64,000 nt of DNA from Rhynchosporium graminicola. Its lineage: Eukaryota > Ascomycota > Leotiomycetes > Helotiales > Ploettnerulaceae. The position numbers and the translations under genes were made by a program. The stretch covers positions 130,505-194,504 of the forward strand of contig FJUW01000014.1 of NCBI GenBank assembly GCA_900074885.1, given 5' to 3'. Positions 13,101-25,299 of this stretch are shown in pieces. The stretch's first letter is position 1; the number at the start of each line of letters is the position of its first letter. The notes under the pieces are model-generated. The model was not told where the DNA came from, ran no database searches, and was given only the letters and a program-made list of their open reading frames with translations.

Positions 13101-15680
13101 GAGAAATACTATTAATTAACTATATTCGCAAATAGAAGAGTAAATACTTCTACTATATAGATAAGAAAACTATCCTTATAAGTAAGCGTTACGATAAGCT
13201 TATTAACCCTAGTAGAGTTAGAGTCTTTATAGGATATTCGGAAAATATAACTAAGTACTTTAAAGTCTACTCTCTCGAAAGAGGCTTAATAATTATAATA
13301 AGTAGAGTTATTATTAAGGAAAGTAGTAATAGAGGATTAGTCGACCTGAGACTTCGGAATTATATAGCTAGGTTATAAGGAACTATAAATATCGCTCTAG
13401 ATAGAAGAGCTCGCAGGAGACCTAGAGCACCTAAGGAAATTAGTAAAGAGATTAATATAATAGAAAATCTATAAGTAAAAATACTTTCGTTTATTCTACT
13501 AATAAATATCCTAAGCTTTACTAAAGAGGATATATTAGATTATACTCCTAAGATTATCTTACTAGATAAGATACTAGAAGATAACTTAAAGACTATATAA
13601 GATAGACCTGTAAATATACTAGTATTAGTATAATCGACTTATAAGTCTATCTTATTAATTAGAATACTAAGATTAATAAAACTAACCCTAGAGTATTAGG
13701 ATAACTCTACTAAAGTAACGCTAATAGATTACCGGATATAAGATTTAATCCTTAAGGCCCTAGACTAAGATTCGGAATTAATAAATAAAATACTTACGAA
13801 TACTCTTATAGATGGAACTCCTATTACTTAAGTTAACTATAGTTAACTTAATTAATCTATAAATAACTAAGAGGTACTTAGGTACTTTACCCGAGCTAGG
13901 AAAAAAGCAGGATTAGGACCGAAAGACTAAGAGGAAACTAAGAGGATCCGAGCTATAATTATGAAAATACTACTAAAAGGATAACCTATACGAACTAACT
14001 AGAAAGATCTATCTATAAGAGATAAATAAATAAGTAATAAGATCGAGATTACTCTTATAGCTATAGAAATCGCAGGTATTAAGATCCTAAAGATATATAA
14101 AGAAGTAACGACTAGCTTATAAGTAAAGCAGTAGATAGCTACTATATCTAAGGAGATATTATCTCTATATATAAACGAGATATTCCGAGAAGTTATTACA
14201 CTAAAGGGATTAAACCTAATATCTTATAAATAGGTCTATATAGTAAAGACTATAGTAAACAGGAATATAGAGCGATATAAAGCTCGCTTAGTCGTAAGAG
14301 GATTTAGCTAAGTATACAGGCTCGATTATAACTAAATATTTATACTAATAGTTAGGATAGATACGCTAAGGCTTTTCTTAGCTATAGTCGCTAAAGAGGA
14401 TCTGGAATACTAATAATATAATATTAAGAATATATTTATAAAGTCGGAACTTAAGAAGGATATATTCTTAAAAGTTCCGAAAGGGATTAAGGTTAAGAAT
14501 AGTTATATATAGTAAGCCTTAAAAAGCTTATATAGACTAAAGCAAGTAGCAAGAGACTAGAATAGGCTTATAAAAGCAGAACTATTAGAATAGGGATTTC
14601 GATAGAGTACTACTATCTATATATATTCACGTATAAGGAAAACTTAGTTAAGCTCCTTATATATATCGATAATATTATAGCGAGCGCTAGAAAGAAAGGG
14701 GAGCTAGACTAATTTTATACGAAACTTTCTAGAAGATTTAAAGCTAAGAATCTAAGGGAGATAGAGAAGATTCTTAGAACTAGAGTTACCTGTGATAGAC
14801 TATCTAGGGTCCTTAAAATCAACTAAGAATAATATCTAATTAGTATACTTAATAAGTTTAGTATTACCTAGGAAACCTTCAAACCGAAATAGATACTAAT
14901 AATAAGCTACGAGAACTTTCACCCCGCGAGTAGTAATAATAAAAGGATTAATATAAATAAATACTAATAAGCTATTAGAAGCTTAATATATATAATAATC
15001 TTTATAAGACTAGATATTACTTTTATCTTTAGAAAGCTTAGTTAATTTATAAGCGATCTAGCTAAGCACTACGGATACGCCCTAAAAGCGCTATTATAGT
15101 ACCTAAAGTTAACTATTAAGATAAGAATTCGCTACGGACTAAGGGGAGAATATAATACTATAGCTCTTTACTCTAATGCAGACTAAGCGAGTAATAAGGT
15201 CGACCGGAAAAGTATCTCTAGAAGCGTATTAATATTCTATAATAGACTATTCTCTTAGTTAAGTAAGAAGTAGCGCTCTATTACTATATCGAGCTGCGAA
15301 TTAGAATATATAGCACTTGCGAACTACGTAAAGTAAAGCTAATAGTTTATATAAGTACTACGAGATCTAGGATACTCTTACTTTATTAGGGAAGACTCTA
15401 GACTAATATAGATATTCGGAGATAACTAAAGAGTAATTACTTTAACTAAGAACGCTTACTTAAACGAACGCTTAAAGTATATCGATATCGCTTATCACTT
15501 CGTACGCGACTTAGCGGAAACTAGGAGCCTTAAAGTCGACTATATCTTAATAGCAGAAATAGTCGCTAATAGAATAATAAAGCTACTCGAACGAGTAGTA
15601 TTTAAAAAGTTCAAAGGCTAAATAAGACTTATAGAGGACTTATAAGTAATAAGGTAATCGTAATATGCTCTAAGGGGAAG

Positions 15681-15917
15681 TGTTAGAATAGTTAGTGTTT
15701 AGTGCAGTATCACGTAGTAACCTAATCGGGACTAGAGCTAGTATATAAGCCCGGATATTCTTTAATATCCGGGATATATTATAGATCTATAGTAGTTATA
15801 ACTCGAGTAGTCAAGTTACTTAATAAAGATAATAGTCTAACTTACTAGCGTCTAATTCCTCTGTGAATATTGCCCCCGTCCCTACAGGTATACGAGAAAG
15901 GGATATTCCTTTTAATA
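15681..15917 (+). repeat. Copia-1 3' LTR
   Basis: 237 bp, starts TGTTAGAATAG, preceded by a polypurine tract and followed by TATAA, which matches the duplication left of the element. Confidence 0.9.
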
Positions 15918-17315
15918 TATAAGCGTAATACGTAAGTGCCTCGGAAGCTTTATAGCGACTCTTCGAATATCTTACTTATAAGGAATTTCCGCTTATATAA
16001 TATCTTATAGTCTATTTATAAGGAGATTAAACTATATATTTTAAGCTTAGTTTATCTATAGAAGAGATAGCTATAAAGCGAGATACGGCTTATTCTACTC
16101 TTATAAGCTTCTTCGAATTTAATACTATAAACCCTACTATCGGGCTATAGCTATATTCGGAGTTTCTAGCTTATTATATCTAGGATTAATCGACCTATAA
16201 ATAGTATTTACGAAAGAGAGGAGGTTATTATATTAGTTATATATATTATTATAGCTCTATTTCAGGGGAACGTTTCTACTTATAGCTACTTCTAATAATT
16301 ATTCGCGGACCGAAATCGTTTAATAAGCTATATGATTTTAAAGGAGTTACTTATAAGACGTATAAAGCTACTTATATTTCACGCGGTTTAGCTGAAAATA
16401 ATTAAGAGTAGTTTTAGTACTTTAATAAAGCGAAGCTATTTACTTTAGTAAGTAGTTTACGAACGCTTTTTGAACTAGATTTTATTAATAAGAGATTATA
16501 GACTTATTAGCTATCTAGGAGCGATATAAGGAATACTTCTGCGATGATCTCGCTTATTAGCTATATTAAAAACCCGGCTTTCCTCTCTCTCTTTTGAACC
16601 TATTTTACGATTACGGACTATAGCTCTTAGCCGAGGGCCTTACGGATTAGTAATAGTTACTTTCGAGCGTTAGCTTACTTTCTTATAAGTAGGACTAGGC
16701 TTATTATTATACTTCCTAATAGATAATAGATAATCGAATCGAAGATTTCACTACTTTAGCGCAAATGATAAAAGCGAACCTTAATAGCGATTAGCTTATA
16801 GCTTTTACGAATATTATAACTGTAATTATTACTAAACCGGAAATAGCGTACTTTTACGTCTAAGGCTAAGGTAGGTCTAGTAAAACGTATCTATATAAGA
16901 CCTTCTGCTATTATTACTATAGTAAAGAAAAGTCGGTCCTTTATATTACTTCTATAGGTATTACGGCCTTATTATTACCGAACGCGCGAATATTATACTT
17001 ATAGTTCAAGATTCCGATCGATCTTATAGAATAATCTATAAGTAATATTACGAAGTAGAGCGCGCTCGGCGGTCTCTTATGTCGAGTCGATCTAATTATC
17101 TAAGATAAGGTACTGATATAATATAAGTATTATTTTAAGGTAGTTTACTGCCTATTAGTTATTATATAGGGCTCTACGGATAACGTTCTCTTCGGTAGTA
17201 TACTTATAATACTTAGTAGAGACTTTACGCAGATACTTCTAGTTATACTATAGGGTTCGCGAGCTGATATCGTAACTACTTATATTTAAAAGTTATTTAT
17301 TTAGCTTTAATTATA

Positions 17316-17517
17316 TATAACGACATAAGACTCAAGGCGGTATATAAGTAAGAATAAACAAGTAGGGAGGCTAAGAGCGATCTTATATAGTCTGGTACGA
17401 AGGAAACAGAAAGATGTAGAGCTCTAAAGGAGTCTGCACCTTCTATATATACAAGGAGGGTATGCCTAAGGCACCGATACTGGCCCGTATCTGCTACGTA
17501 TACCATGCGCCGTCATA
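17316..17517 (-). repeat. TRIM-1 LTR (left copy)
   Basis: 202 bp, begins TATAACGACATAAG and ends GCGCCGTCATA; differs from the right copy mainly by transitions. Short open frames of about 69 residues across it are LTR sequence, not genes. Confidence 0.88.
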
Positions 17518-17870
17518 TTACCCCCTTCTAAGATAAAGGCTCGCCCTCGAGCCTTGAAGAATCGAAGTAACTAAGGAAATAAAGTAAGTATAAAACGCAG
17601 TTAAATATCAAGATAACCTTCTAAATTTCCATTAAACCGAAACCGTAGATACTAATTCAGTACCGAGATTATCTCTTCTATAGAGGGAAACGTAATCTCT
17701 GGTAATTATAATACCGAGTTTTACTAAATAAGCGAGGCTAAGCGAGTGATTAAAACACTTGAAGGTTACGAAAGAAACGAAGGTCCAAATCGAATTCTAA
17801 AGAAGCTAAAAGATTAAGAAGAGTCAGATATCTTTATTAAGTAGATATAGAAAGTATTAAATCAAAGGTT

Positions 17871-18230
17871 CTAGTAGAGGGAGGTCGATTCTACCGAGGG
17901 GGACAAATTGTACCGGGGTACGAGGGTTACGAGTCGGATTCCGGCAATTTCCGCTAAGGTAATAAGCTACTTTATCCTAGCCTAAAAGCAAGGTTTTTCG
18001 CTATTAGAGCTACTTTCGGAAGGTTAAAGTCAGGTAAGAGGATAAAGGTTCTTTTCTAGTAGAAGGAGGTCGATTCTACTAAGGGGGATAAATTATACCG
18101 GGGTATAGGGGTTACGAGTCGGATTCCGGCAATTTCCGCTAGGGTAATAAGCTACTTCGTCCTAGCCTAAAAGTAAGGTTTTTCGCTATTAGAGCTACTT
18201 TCGGAAGGTTAAAGTCAGGTGAGGGGATAA
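17871..18230 (-). repeat. Two-unit 185-bp tandem repeat in TRIM-1
   Basis: Unit one is 17871-18055, unit two 18056-18230 (slightly short). Each starts CTAGTAGA(G/A)GGAGGTCGATT and contains GTTACGAGTCGGATTCCGGC. The units are close to identical and differ mostly by transitions, so the duplication predates RIP or was mutated with it. Confidence 0.85.
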
Positions 18231-18605
18231 TAAATATTAGGGCCTATAGGGAAGTTTCTATCTAAAATTCGTCCGCTGTTTTACTTCGTACGCACGAAAG
18301 AACGAGTTTCGAAGTAACTGAGAGTGACTTCGCAGTAATACTAGTGCTTCTGAGGCTAAATTACGTTTAAATTCCTAGCTATCCGAGAGATCTCTAGAAT
18401 CTCAGCTCTTTTGAAAACCTAACCGTCGAATTCGTAATTAATAGTACTAACTGTTTCCGTATAATTCCGAAGTATAAAAATCTAAGGTAAGTAGAGATAA
18501 CTCAGCGAAGAGCTCCCTAATAGTCGAAGTCGTACGTCCGAATCGAGTTTTCTAAGTGAGATATTATTTAATACTATCTCTAGCGGTCTTAATCTTTCTA
18601 TTTAA

Positions 18606-18807
18606 TATAACGATATAAGACTTAAAGCGGTATATAAGTAAGAATAAACAAGTAAGGAGGCTAAGAGCGATCTTATATAGTCTAGTACGAAGGAAACAGA
18701 AAGATGCAGAGCTCTGAAGGAATCTGCACCTTCTATATATATAAGGAGGGTATACCTAAGGCACCGATACTAGCCTGTATCTGCCACGTATATCATGCGC
18801 CGTCACA
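18606..18807 (-). repeat. TRIM-1 LTR (right copy)
   Basis: 202 bp, begins TATAACGATATAAG and ends GCGCCGTCACA, followed by TTATA. Confidence 0.88.
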
Positions 18808-19997
18808 TTATATCGGATTACCTTATAGATTAATATACGAGTCCGGGAAGAGGTTTATAGTCCGGAATTCGTAAATTAGGTTAGTACTCTACCTTATGAT
18901 CCGTATTAAGAGCTTTTAGTTATAATTCCAGATTATATTTATTAACTTATTAGTATTTCTAGTTTTATTTATTCTATCTACTCGCTAGATCTTCTTAGAG
19001 GGGCTACTATAGATATAACTACCTTTACGAGTCGCTATCTTTTATTAACTTTAAATATAACTATTATAGAGCTAAATAGAATAATTCTTAGTCGCTTTCC
19101 GGGCTAGTTACGAACTTACTTAAGTATAGATATATATATAATAGACGCAGATATTACTAAAACGGACCTTTATTAGTTTTTAGCTAAGACTCTTTAAAAA
19201 ATCGATCTTCTATCGCTACTACTATCGTACTTATACCTTAAGCTCGGTTCGCCTATTCTTCTTTTACGTAACCTTACGCTACCGGAAGGCTTTTATAACG
19301 GAATACGATTAGTAGTTATAGGCCTAAGAAAGTACTATATCGAGGCTCGGATTCTAAGTAGAGACCTCGATAGATAGTTAAGAGTACTCCCGCGGATTAA
19401 ATTAACCGGAATAGATAATAAGCTTAGAATTACTTTTTAACGAAAGTAATTTCCGATCTATTTATATTTCGCTATAACTATTAATAAGTCTTAAGGATAG
19501 TTATTTTATATAGTAGGGCTAGACTTACGGACGCTTATATTTACTTATAGTTAGCTATATATTAGTCTATTATAGATATCTAAAGTTAAAGAGTTAAGCG
19601 TATTATTACTATTAGAAAATCGACTTCGGACTACGAATATTATATTTCTAGAAGTATTACTTAAGTTTATTAATATTAGTTTAGTTAAGTATATTTATAA
19701 GTCTATAGATATACTATATAGGTCTATTAATTACGAAAAGTTTAATAGAATCTAAAGAAGTTTAAAGATAAAGTAGCACGCAGTTTCTATTTAATATTAA
19801 CTCCTATAGGAGACTTATAATAGGATTTTCAGCTCCGAAATTTAACTTATACTCCTATAGGAGACCCTTAATAGGATTTATAGCTTAATTAAGCTCTTAC
19901 TCTTCTTATCCTTATACTCCTCCTTCTCCTCTAAATCGGCCTTTGCGCGGAAGTTATCCGCGAGCGATTTATAAAGAATTACCTAAGCTTCTAAAAG

Positions 19998-20275
19998 TGT
20001 AACGATATAAGACTCAAGGCGGTATACGAGCAAAGATAAAACAAGTAGGGAGGCTAAGAGCGATCTTATATAGTCTACTACTAAGGAAACAAAAAGATAA
20101 GGAAGGAAGAAGAAGAGAGCTGGAGTATAAGGCACCTTATATATATATGCTAGTACTAGTCCGATACTATACCGAGTCGAATACTAGTTATACTAGGATA
20201 CTTATAATACCTATGAACTTAGGCCCTAGTATCTGTCCTTCTCCTTATATGATATTTAGGTAAGCTATTATTATA
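19998..20275 (-). repeat. Ty3-A 3' LTR
   Basis: 278 bp, begins TGTAACGATATAAG, ends TATTATTATA; shares its first ~100 bp with the TRIM-1 LTR, then diverges. Confidence 0.85.
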
Positions 20276-20621
20276 TTACTCCCCCCCTAAGAAAAGCTTA
20301 ACCCTAAGCTCGTAAGGTTATAGTTTATATAATCAGTCTTTATTATAACTGTTTCCGTCGATATTCGCGTAACTAGTGCTAGCTAGTCTTTAATAGTAGT
20401 AAATTCTTTATTAGGTACTAGCTAGTTACGTTACTATAATAGTACTATATTAGTCGTAGCTTCTAAATCGGGCGGCGAACTATATTTACTTTATCTATTT
20501 ATAGCGGGAGTCGAGTTTAAGTAGGGCGTAAGGTATATAAAGGAAAGGGTTTATTAATATTAGGGCCTTCTTTCTTTAACCTCGATAACTACTTAAACTA
20601 TAAGTTTTACTCTCTTTAGAC
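20276..20621. other. Ty3-A interior between 3' LTR and hAT insertion
   Basis: 346 bp of TA-rich element sequence starting with the polypurine tract (as a run of C on the plus strand). No frame recognised. Confidence 0.6.
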
Positions 20622-23600
20622 CAGTGTGCGAAATGATTAGATTAGATTAGAGTATAACCTTCTACTCTAATCTAATCAAAGGTAATTTAAATCTACTCTA
20701 ATCTAATGAAAGTATAATAAAGTATAATTAAGTATAATCAAGTAGGACACGTGATATGGAGCTAGCCTTAAAAGAGCTTAGATCCTCGCTTAAGTTCCCT
20801 TTTTAAGCTTAGGCTCTTGCCTCAGGCTTGAAGCTCGTATCAAAGCGAGATTCTACTAGTAAGTAGTCTTAATATAGAAATTACTAGTATCTACGATTAA
20901 AAGCTAAAGTTCTATTAGTAATAATAGCTTATTAGTATTACATTATTAATTATAATCTAGAGATTAAAAGTAATTACTAGAATATAATTAATAATCATAG
21001 ATTTATAATAGATTTTCTAGAAAATTCTATTCTATTCTATCGATTTCTAATCATTATAAATCAACGAATACATTAGTAATAAGCTTAGAAATTCATATCA
21101 AAATAGATTCTTCTAGAAACTATATAATATGCATATAAGAGTCTCTACTCTCCTGTAGAATCCGAACTTTCTTTCTCAGATTTATCGACATCTACTAATA
21201 TTACTCTTATACTTACTTTACTACTTCTAAATCTATTATACTCTCTTATATATATATTAATATATATATCTACTATATCTTTTACTAGATATTAAACTGC
21301 TAGTACTATTAATCGAGCTCAAAACGAGCCCGATTTTACGATTAATACTGACGATTTACCTCCTATCTTTAAGAAAGATCTATTTTCTAAGACCTTAGAA
21401 CCTATTAATCAAAACCCTATAGAGCCTAGATTAGTAACTATTAGGTGTCTTTATAGAGGCTACTCGTAAGTATAATACTCTCTTTATCTTTACTTATAAT
21501 AATATATACTATTATTAAAACTATAATAGAAAAGTCTTTAGAAACTAAAGAGTTAATCACTCTACAAGTAATTATATTACTCACTATAAGACTAATCATA
21601 AGGCTTTTAATATTAAAAGAGTCTTATTATAATTAGACTCGGAATCAAGTAAGTATCAACTTATTTCTTTATATTTAAATTATTATCTAACTAGTTATTA
21701 GATACTTCCGATATCGAAGAAGCCTCTAGTCAAGGAAGTAATAGTAGTGAAACTACTATAACTCAAGTATTGAGAGGTCTTAAAAGGCCTACTTCGCCTA
21801 ATAAAGAGCCCTTTAATTTAAAGAAATATAAGTAGCTTTTAATACGATTTATTATCGAAAATAATCTTTCGTTTAGAAGTATTTCAAGTACTTCCTTTAG
21901 AGAGTTAACTCTCTATTTAAACGAGTAAGTCTTTTTCGTTTATACTTATTAATATTATACTAATCTTATATACTAGGTAATCTCCTCTTCTTTATAATAA
22001 AATACTTCACGACTACTTAAGTAATATATATAAAGAAAGAAGAGAGATAATTCAAGAAGATTTTAATCTTAATATAAAAGAGAACAGATATTTCTCTTTA
22101 ACCTTAGACGCGTGGACTACTATAAATCAAGACTCTTATCTAGGTATTACTATATAAGTTTCTCCTTATAATTATTATATAATATAATATTTATAATACT
22201 AATTATTTATATATAGACACTATATCGATAGTACTTTAAAGCTTAAGTCACACGCTATTAGTATAGCTTATTTAAGCGAGCCTCACTCCGGAAAATATCT
22301 CTTTAAGGTTTTATCTAAAGCTTTAGAAGAGTAGAGTATTCAAGATAGGATTTATAAGGTATTATAATAATCTTTTCTTTTATATTAAAGTAAGATATTA
22401 TTAACTAACTTTTTATAGTATTACTCGAGATAACGCTAGCTCAAACAATACTCTTATCGAAGCCTTTATTAAAGACTACGATATAAAAGGAATAAAATTT
22501 CAAGGAGATATAGCGTATTTAGCTCATATACTTAATCTTATCGTTCAAGATATATTAAAGAATATTATTAAGAACGCTTATAGCGACCTTAACGATAGAG
22601 GTAATATAGCTAATATCGAGAATAATAGAGAAGAGGATTTAAATAATAGTAAGTCTATTTCTTTTATTAGTATTATTAATAATATAATATTTTATATACT
22701 AACTATAATAGATACTTCTTTATAGAAAAAGATTCGAACTATTATATTAAGTCTTAAGTATTCAGGAGAGAATAATAGAGCCTTAAAAAGGCATATAGAA
22801 GCCTTAGAAATTCAAAATACTCGATTTCTATAATTAGGTAAGTTACTAAACTATTATTTATATATATATATATATATATACTAATATTATTAATATTATA
22901 GATCAAAAAACAAGATAGTCTTCTACGGCTAATATACTTAAAAACTTCCTTAATATATACCCTACTATATCAGTAGTTATATCTACTTCGGATAGTAGAT
23001 CGTTTAAGAAGTATAGAAATATATTACTTCTTAGCGAAGGAGAATTAGAGTATATTCGAAAGTGCTTACGAATCTTCGATATATTTATTAAAGCTACTAC
23101 GAAATTACAAGCCGAGAAATACCCTACTATATACTATCTAGTACCTGAAATATATACGATATATACTAGGCTAGAGACTATAAGAGATAATCTCAATTCA
23201 GTAAGTACTTCTTTATCTTTATACTATTATATACTAATATAAATAGGAACCTTTTACTTCGGCTATTAATAAAGGAATCGCTAAACTCCGAAAGTATTAT
23301 CCGAAGACAGGTATTAATAATAATAATGAAGCTTTATATATAAGCTTAATTCTCGATCCTCGAATTAAAATAGACAGTTTGAGTCTAGCAGGACTCAGTA
23401 ACGCACTTATAAGCGATATTAAGCGAAAGATTTAGAAGGAGTATAATTTATAAGTCTTCTATATATTATAGATTAATATATATACTAATTTAAATAATCT
23501 AAAGGTTCAGGATAATATAGATCTCCCTATATCTAATAGAGAGATAATACCTATCGAAGACGAAGACGATATATATATACACGAAGAAGAAGAAGAAATC

Positions 23601-24259
23601 GACGAACTCGAGTCTTATTTAGAAGAAAGAAAGTCGAATATTAAAGTAAGTATATAACTTTTATTTTAATCTTATATATATATAATACTAATATAAGCTA
23701 TAGGTTAAACCTTTAGATTATTAAGCTATTAATAGAGATAGATATCGGATTTTATCTTTATTAATACGAAGATATTTATAAATTCCAGCTACTTCGGCGC
23801 CCTCGGAAAGATTCTTTAGTCTCGGAGCTTTAATTATTAATAAGCTAAGAAATAGACTATCTAAGGATACTTTCGAGGAGATTAGCTTATTAAAAAGCTA
23901 GGGTTTTATATTCGACTTAGAAGAAAAATAAGAGATAGAGCAGGCTATTAATAGGGAAAATTTCTTTCTTATAGATTAGATTAGATTAAAAGGAATATAT
24001 ATTATATACTTTATTACTTTATTAACTATATATATCTCTCTTTTTACTAGTATAGATTATATTTTATCTATCTTTATATAGCTTATATAGCTTATATAGC
24101 TAATTATATAAGAATAATCAAGTCTACTCTAATCCTAATCATTAAGTATAATCTAATCTAATCTAATCAAAGGTCTAAAATACCTACTCTAATCTAATCT
24201 AATTATAATCGATTATAATCGAGTATAATTAACTAGGATGATTATTTTTTCGCATACTA
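20622..24259 (+). mobile_element. hAT-superfamily DNA transposon, decayed
   Basis: Imperfect terminal inverted repeats: CAGTGTGCGAAA at 20622 and TTTCGCATACTA at the right end. Both subterminal regions carry many copies of TACTCTAATCTAATC-like sequence. The plus-strand transposase is recognisable in pieces: an N-terminal region with NLSFRSISSTSFREL near 21870, LTLDAWTT near 22095, and the C-terminal hAT dimerisation block IPATSAPSERFFS...LRNRLS near 23780-23870. Stops occur throughout. No 8-bp target duplication is visible (left CTTTAGAC, right ATTATAAG), so the limits rest on the inverted repeats. It lies inside Ty3-A. Confidence 0.83.
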
Positions 24260-24559
24260 ATTATAAGTAAGTTACTTACCTTAGTATTAGGGATAATCTT
24301 CATATAAGGTATAAGAGTTTCACGGATCTATAACGCTAACTCTTGTAGTACTCTTACTAGTTCCTGCCGGTACCCTCTCAGCGGCGTATTATATATATTA
24401 CCTAAGATATATTCGCGCTTTCCTTAAGCTAAAGTATAATAATACTCCTATTCTAGAACTTTTATATTTATTTAATAAGCTTAACTCTAAGCTTTATAAG
24501 TATTATTCGGCGTTAAAGAGTAGTTATAAGTATATAGGTTACTTGAACCCGAACGTAGT

Positions 24560-25274
24560 TATATATACTAACGCGTTATAGTTACCTAACTACGTTAATA
24601 TAGAGTATACTATTTTATCTAGTTTACTTCCTAGTAGTAAAGCTAAGGATACGGAGCTAAATCGAGATAGTATTATAGCTACTTATAAAGCTATTAATTA
24701 GATCTATCGTCTCGCGAAATCTGCTGCTCCTATTATTATATTAGAGATTACTACTATATAATTAGTAGAGACTTAAGCTTTAAAGCGATCTATAGAGAAA
24801 GTATATAAGGAGTTAGAGTTTATTAGGGTAGTAAGTTAAGACCTTTAAACCCTTAGATACTAGTACGATACTAATATAATATAGGATTTAGATATACTAA
24901 TAGTAGATTCGGCGAAATCTAGAGTAATAGAATAAATAGCGTTAAAGCAGACGAAAGAGTTAAATACTATTATACGGGAATTTACGAAGAAAGCTATATT
25001 TAAAGCTATAATATCTAATACTAAAGGAAAAAGAAATTTGCCTTCTAGTTCTAAGATAGCGTTAGATCTAGATACCCCCGGACTCTCTCTAAAGAAGAAA
25101 GCTTATAATATTAGCTATTATACTCGATCTGCTTCTAGAGCTATATTAGTAAATTTAAGTAAGGAGTTAGATATAATAGTTCCGGTTCTAGATATTCTAG
25201 AATTACTAGAAGCTCCGAAGAACTTAAGAGAGAAAGCTAATAAAGTAGAAGTAATAGAGGAAGTAGAGTTTTAG
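24560..25274 (+). pseudogene. Antisense ORF of Ty3-A (unknown product)
   Basis: A single plus-strand frame can be followed for about 240 codons through scattered TAG/TAA codons. Its last 78 codons (25038-25274, ending in VEVIEEVEF) are open. The product is rich in Lys, Glu, Ile and Ser, with a charged C-terminal part; no domain recognised. It lies opposite to pol, between pol and the 3' LTR, the same place as the antisense ORFs of Ty3-B and Ty3-C. Function unknown. Confidence 0.6.
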
Positions 25275-25299
25275 ATATAACGCTATTATAGAGTATAAT

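Larger units (their letters stand above)
9910..15917 (+). mobile_element. Copia-1 LTR retrotransposon, complete but RIP-dead
   Basis: Two 237-bp LTRs (9910-10146 and 15681-15917) and a 5-bp target duplication TATAA (9905-9909, 15918-15922). A purine tract AAGGGGAAG lies just before the right LTR. Plus-strand coding order is Copia type: gag with zinc knuckle at about 11550-11600 whose cysteines read Tyr (YFYYRSSDHFIANY), integrase core near 12640-13000, reverse transcriptase near 14200-14800 with LYRLKQVARD followed by a stop for Trp, catalytic YVDD read as YIDN, and RNase H near 15170-15240. Stops are present throughout. The LTRs differ at about 17 sites, all transitions by my count. It sits inside the Helitron Rep region; removing it and one TATAA restores a continuous Helitron frame across the junction. 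Confidence 0.92.
17316..18807 (-). mobile_element. TRIM-1: non-autonomous LTR element inside the Helitron
   Basis: 1492 bp with 202-bp LTRs (17316-17517 and 18606-18807) and target duplication TTATA (17311-17315, 18808-18812). The interior (about 1.1 kb) has no coding capacity. On the minus strand a purine tract (AGAAGGGGG) precedes the 3' LTR, as in Ty3-A, and the leader carries the same ATCCGAGAGATCT motif as the Ty3-A leader (18379-18391 against 30951 and 3872). The first roughly 100 bp of the LTR also match Ty3-A. It is therefore best read as a deletion derivative or parasite mobilised by Ty3-A proteins; that part is inference. Confidence 0.88.
8160..19986 (+). mobile_element. Helitron, decayed, with two nested insertions
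   Basis: Rolling-circle transposon of the Helitron class (RepHel protein), plus strand. With insertions removed the pieces are about 8160-9909, 15918-17315 and 18808-19986. Seen in translation: a Rep-type N-terminal region (YGPYSPDFPNAP, then VKYIYKYIYK at about 9810-9850), ARYVSASEA-like sequence just right of the Copia insertion, a mutated Walker A with the pattern G-x-S-K-T at about 16850-16905, NGIRLVV near 19300, and the C-terminal helicase block TINKS...FYIVGLDLRT near 19480-19530. Many TAG/TAA codons replace Trp and Gln. A possible 3' end is the hairpin CGCGGA/TCCGCG (19946-19962) followed 20 nt later by CTAA (19983-19986). The 5' end is not determined. Confidence 0.8.

Noticed and set aside
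17297..17506. 69-residue minus-strand ORF, nearly identical to one at 63612-63821 plus
   Set aside because: Both lie on the TRIM-1 LTR; conservation is that of the LTR, not of a protein.
20614..24267. 8-bp target duplication for the hAT element
   Set aside because: CTTTAGAC and ATTATAAG do not match even allowing C/T and G/A changes.
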